The position numbers and the translations under genes were made by a program. The notes below the pieces were generated by a model. That model saw nothing but the letters and a program-made list of their open reading frames with translations, did not search any database and was not told the origin of the DNA. A stretch of 5,426 bases of DNA from Acidobacteriota bacterium (GTDB taxonomy: Bacteria; Acidobacteriota; Terriglobia; UBA7540), in NCBI GenBank assembly GCA_003165615.1, contig PLWR01000051.1, positions 1-5,426 of the forward strand, written 5' to 3'. Below, in pieces: positions 5,422 through 5,426 of this stretch. Numbering within the stretch: the first letter of the stretch is position 1; every line of letters starts with the position of its first letter.

Positions 5422-5426
5422 CCTTG

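Overview
The window reads as one bacterial chromosomal segment. Two host genes sit at the left on the + strand: a Bcp-type thiol peroxidase and the 3' remnant of an AAA+ ATPase. The rest is dominated by minus-strand accessory genes with a defence-system flavour. Guess at host (low confidence): a soil-type Verrucomicrobiota or a related PVC/Acidobacteria-like bacterium. The grounds are strong GC-rich hairpin terminators of the GCC/GGC type, alanine/lysine-rich proteins carrying repeated ARWAK motifs, and frequent TTG starts. No rRNA, tRNA or CRISPR array is visible.

Layout, left to right: (1) 12-467 +, peroxiredoxin. (2) 484-963 +, C-terminal third of a Ycf46-like AAA+ ATPase that lacks Walker A and B. 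(3) 977-1007, a hairpin terminator that can serve both converging transcripts, followed by a short conserved tail. (4) 1067-3139 -, a 690-residue fusion of a QatC/QueC-like domain to a class III nucleotidyl cyclase domain. (5) 3129-3917 -, a QatB-like partner gene whose end overlaps the start of the fusion gene by 11 bp. (6) About 650 bp without a convincing gene, holding a nine-codon mini-ORF behind a perfect ribosome binding site and a second copy of the terminator plus tail (4279-4357). (7) 4566-5132 -, a small caspase/CHAT-like putative cysteine protease. (8) 5143-5421 -, a basic protein with three ARWAK repeats, probably continuing past the right edge.

The main point of interest is the two-gene unit at 1067-3917. 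QueC-like enzymes of the QatC/Cap9 type belong to anti-phage systems (Qat, type IV CBASS). Here such an enzyme, with its ATP-loop and four zinc cysteines intact, is fused to a cyclase that keeps every expected catalytic residue and the adenine-type specificity residues. It is paired with a QatB-like protein, while QatA and QatD are absent from the window. I infer a compact, possibly undescribed defence module in which nucleobase or protein-conjugation chemistry is coupled to cyclic-nucleotide signalling. A caspase-like protein nearby on the same strand could be a separate unit or an effector. The two-gene unit lies between two imperfect direct repeats of about 78 bp, which suggests an inserted cassette.
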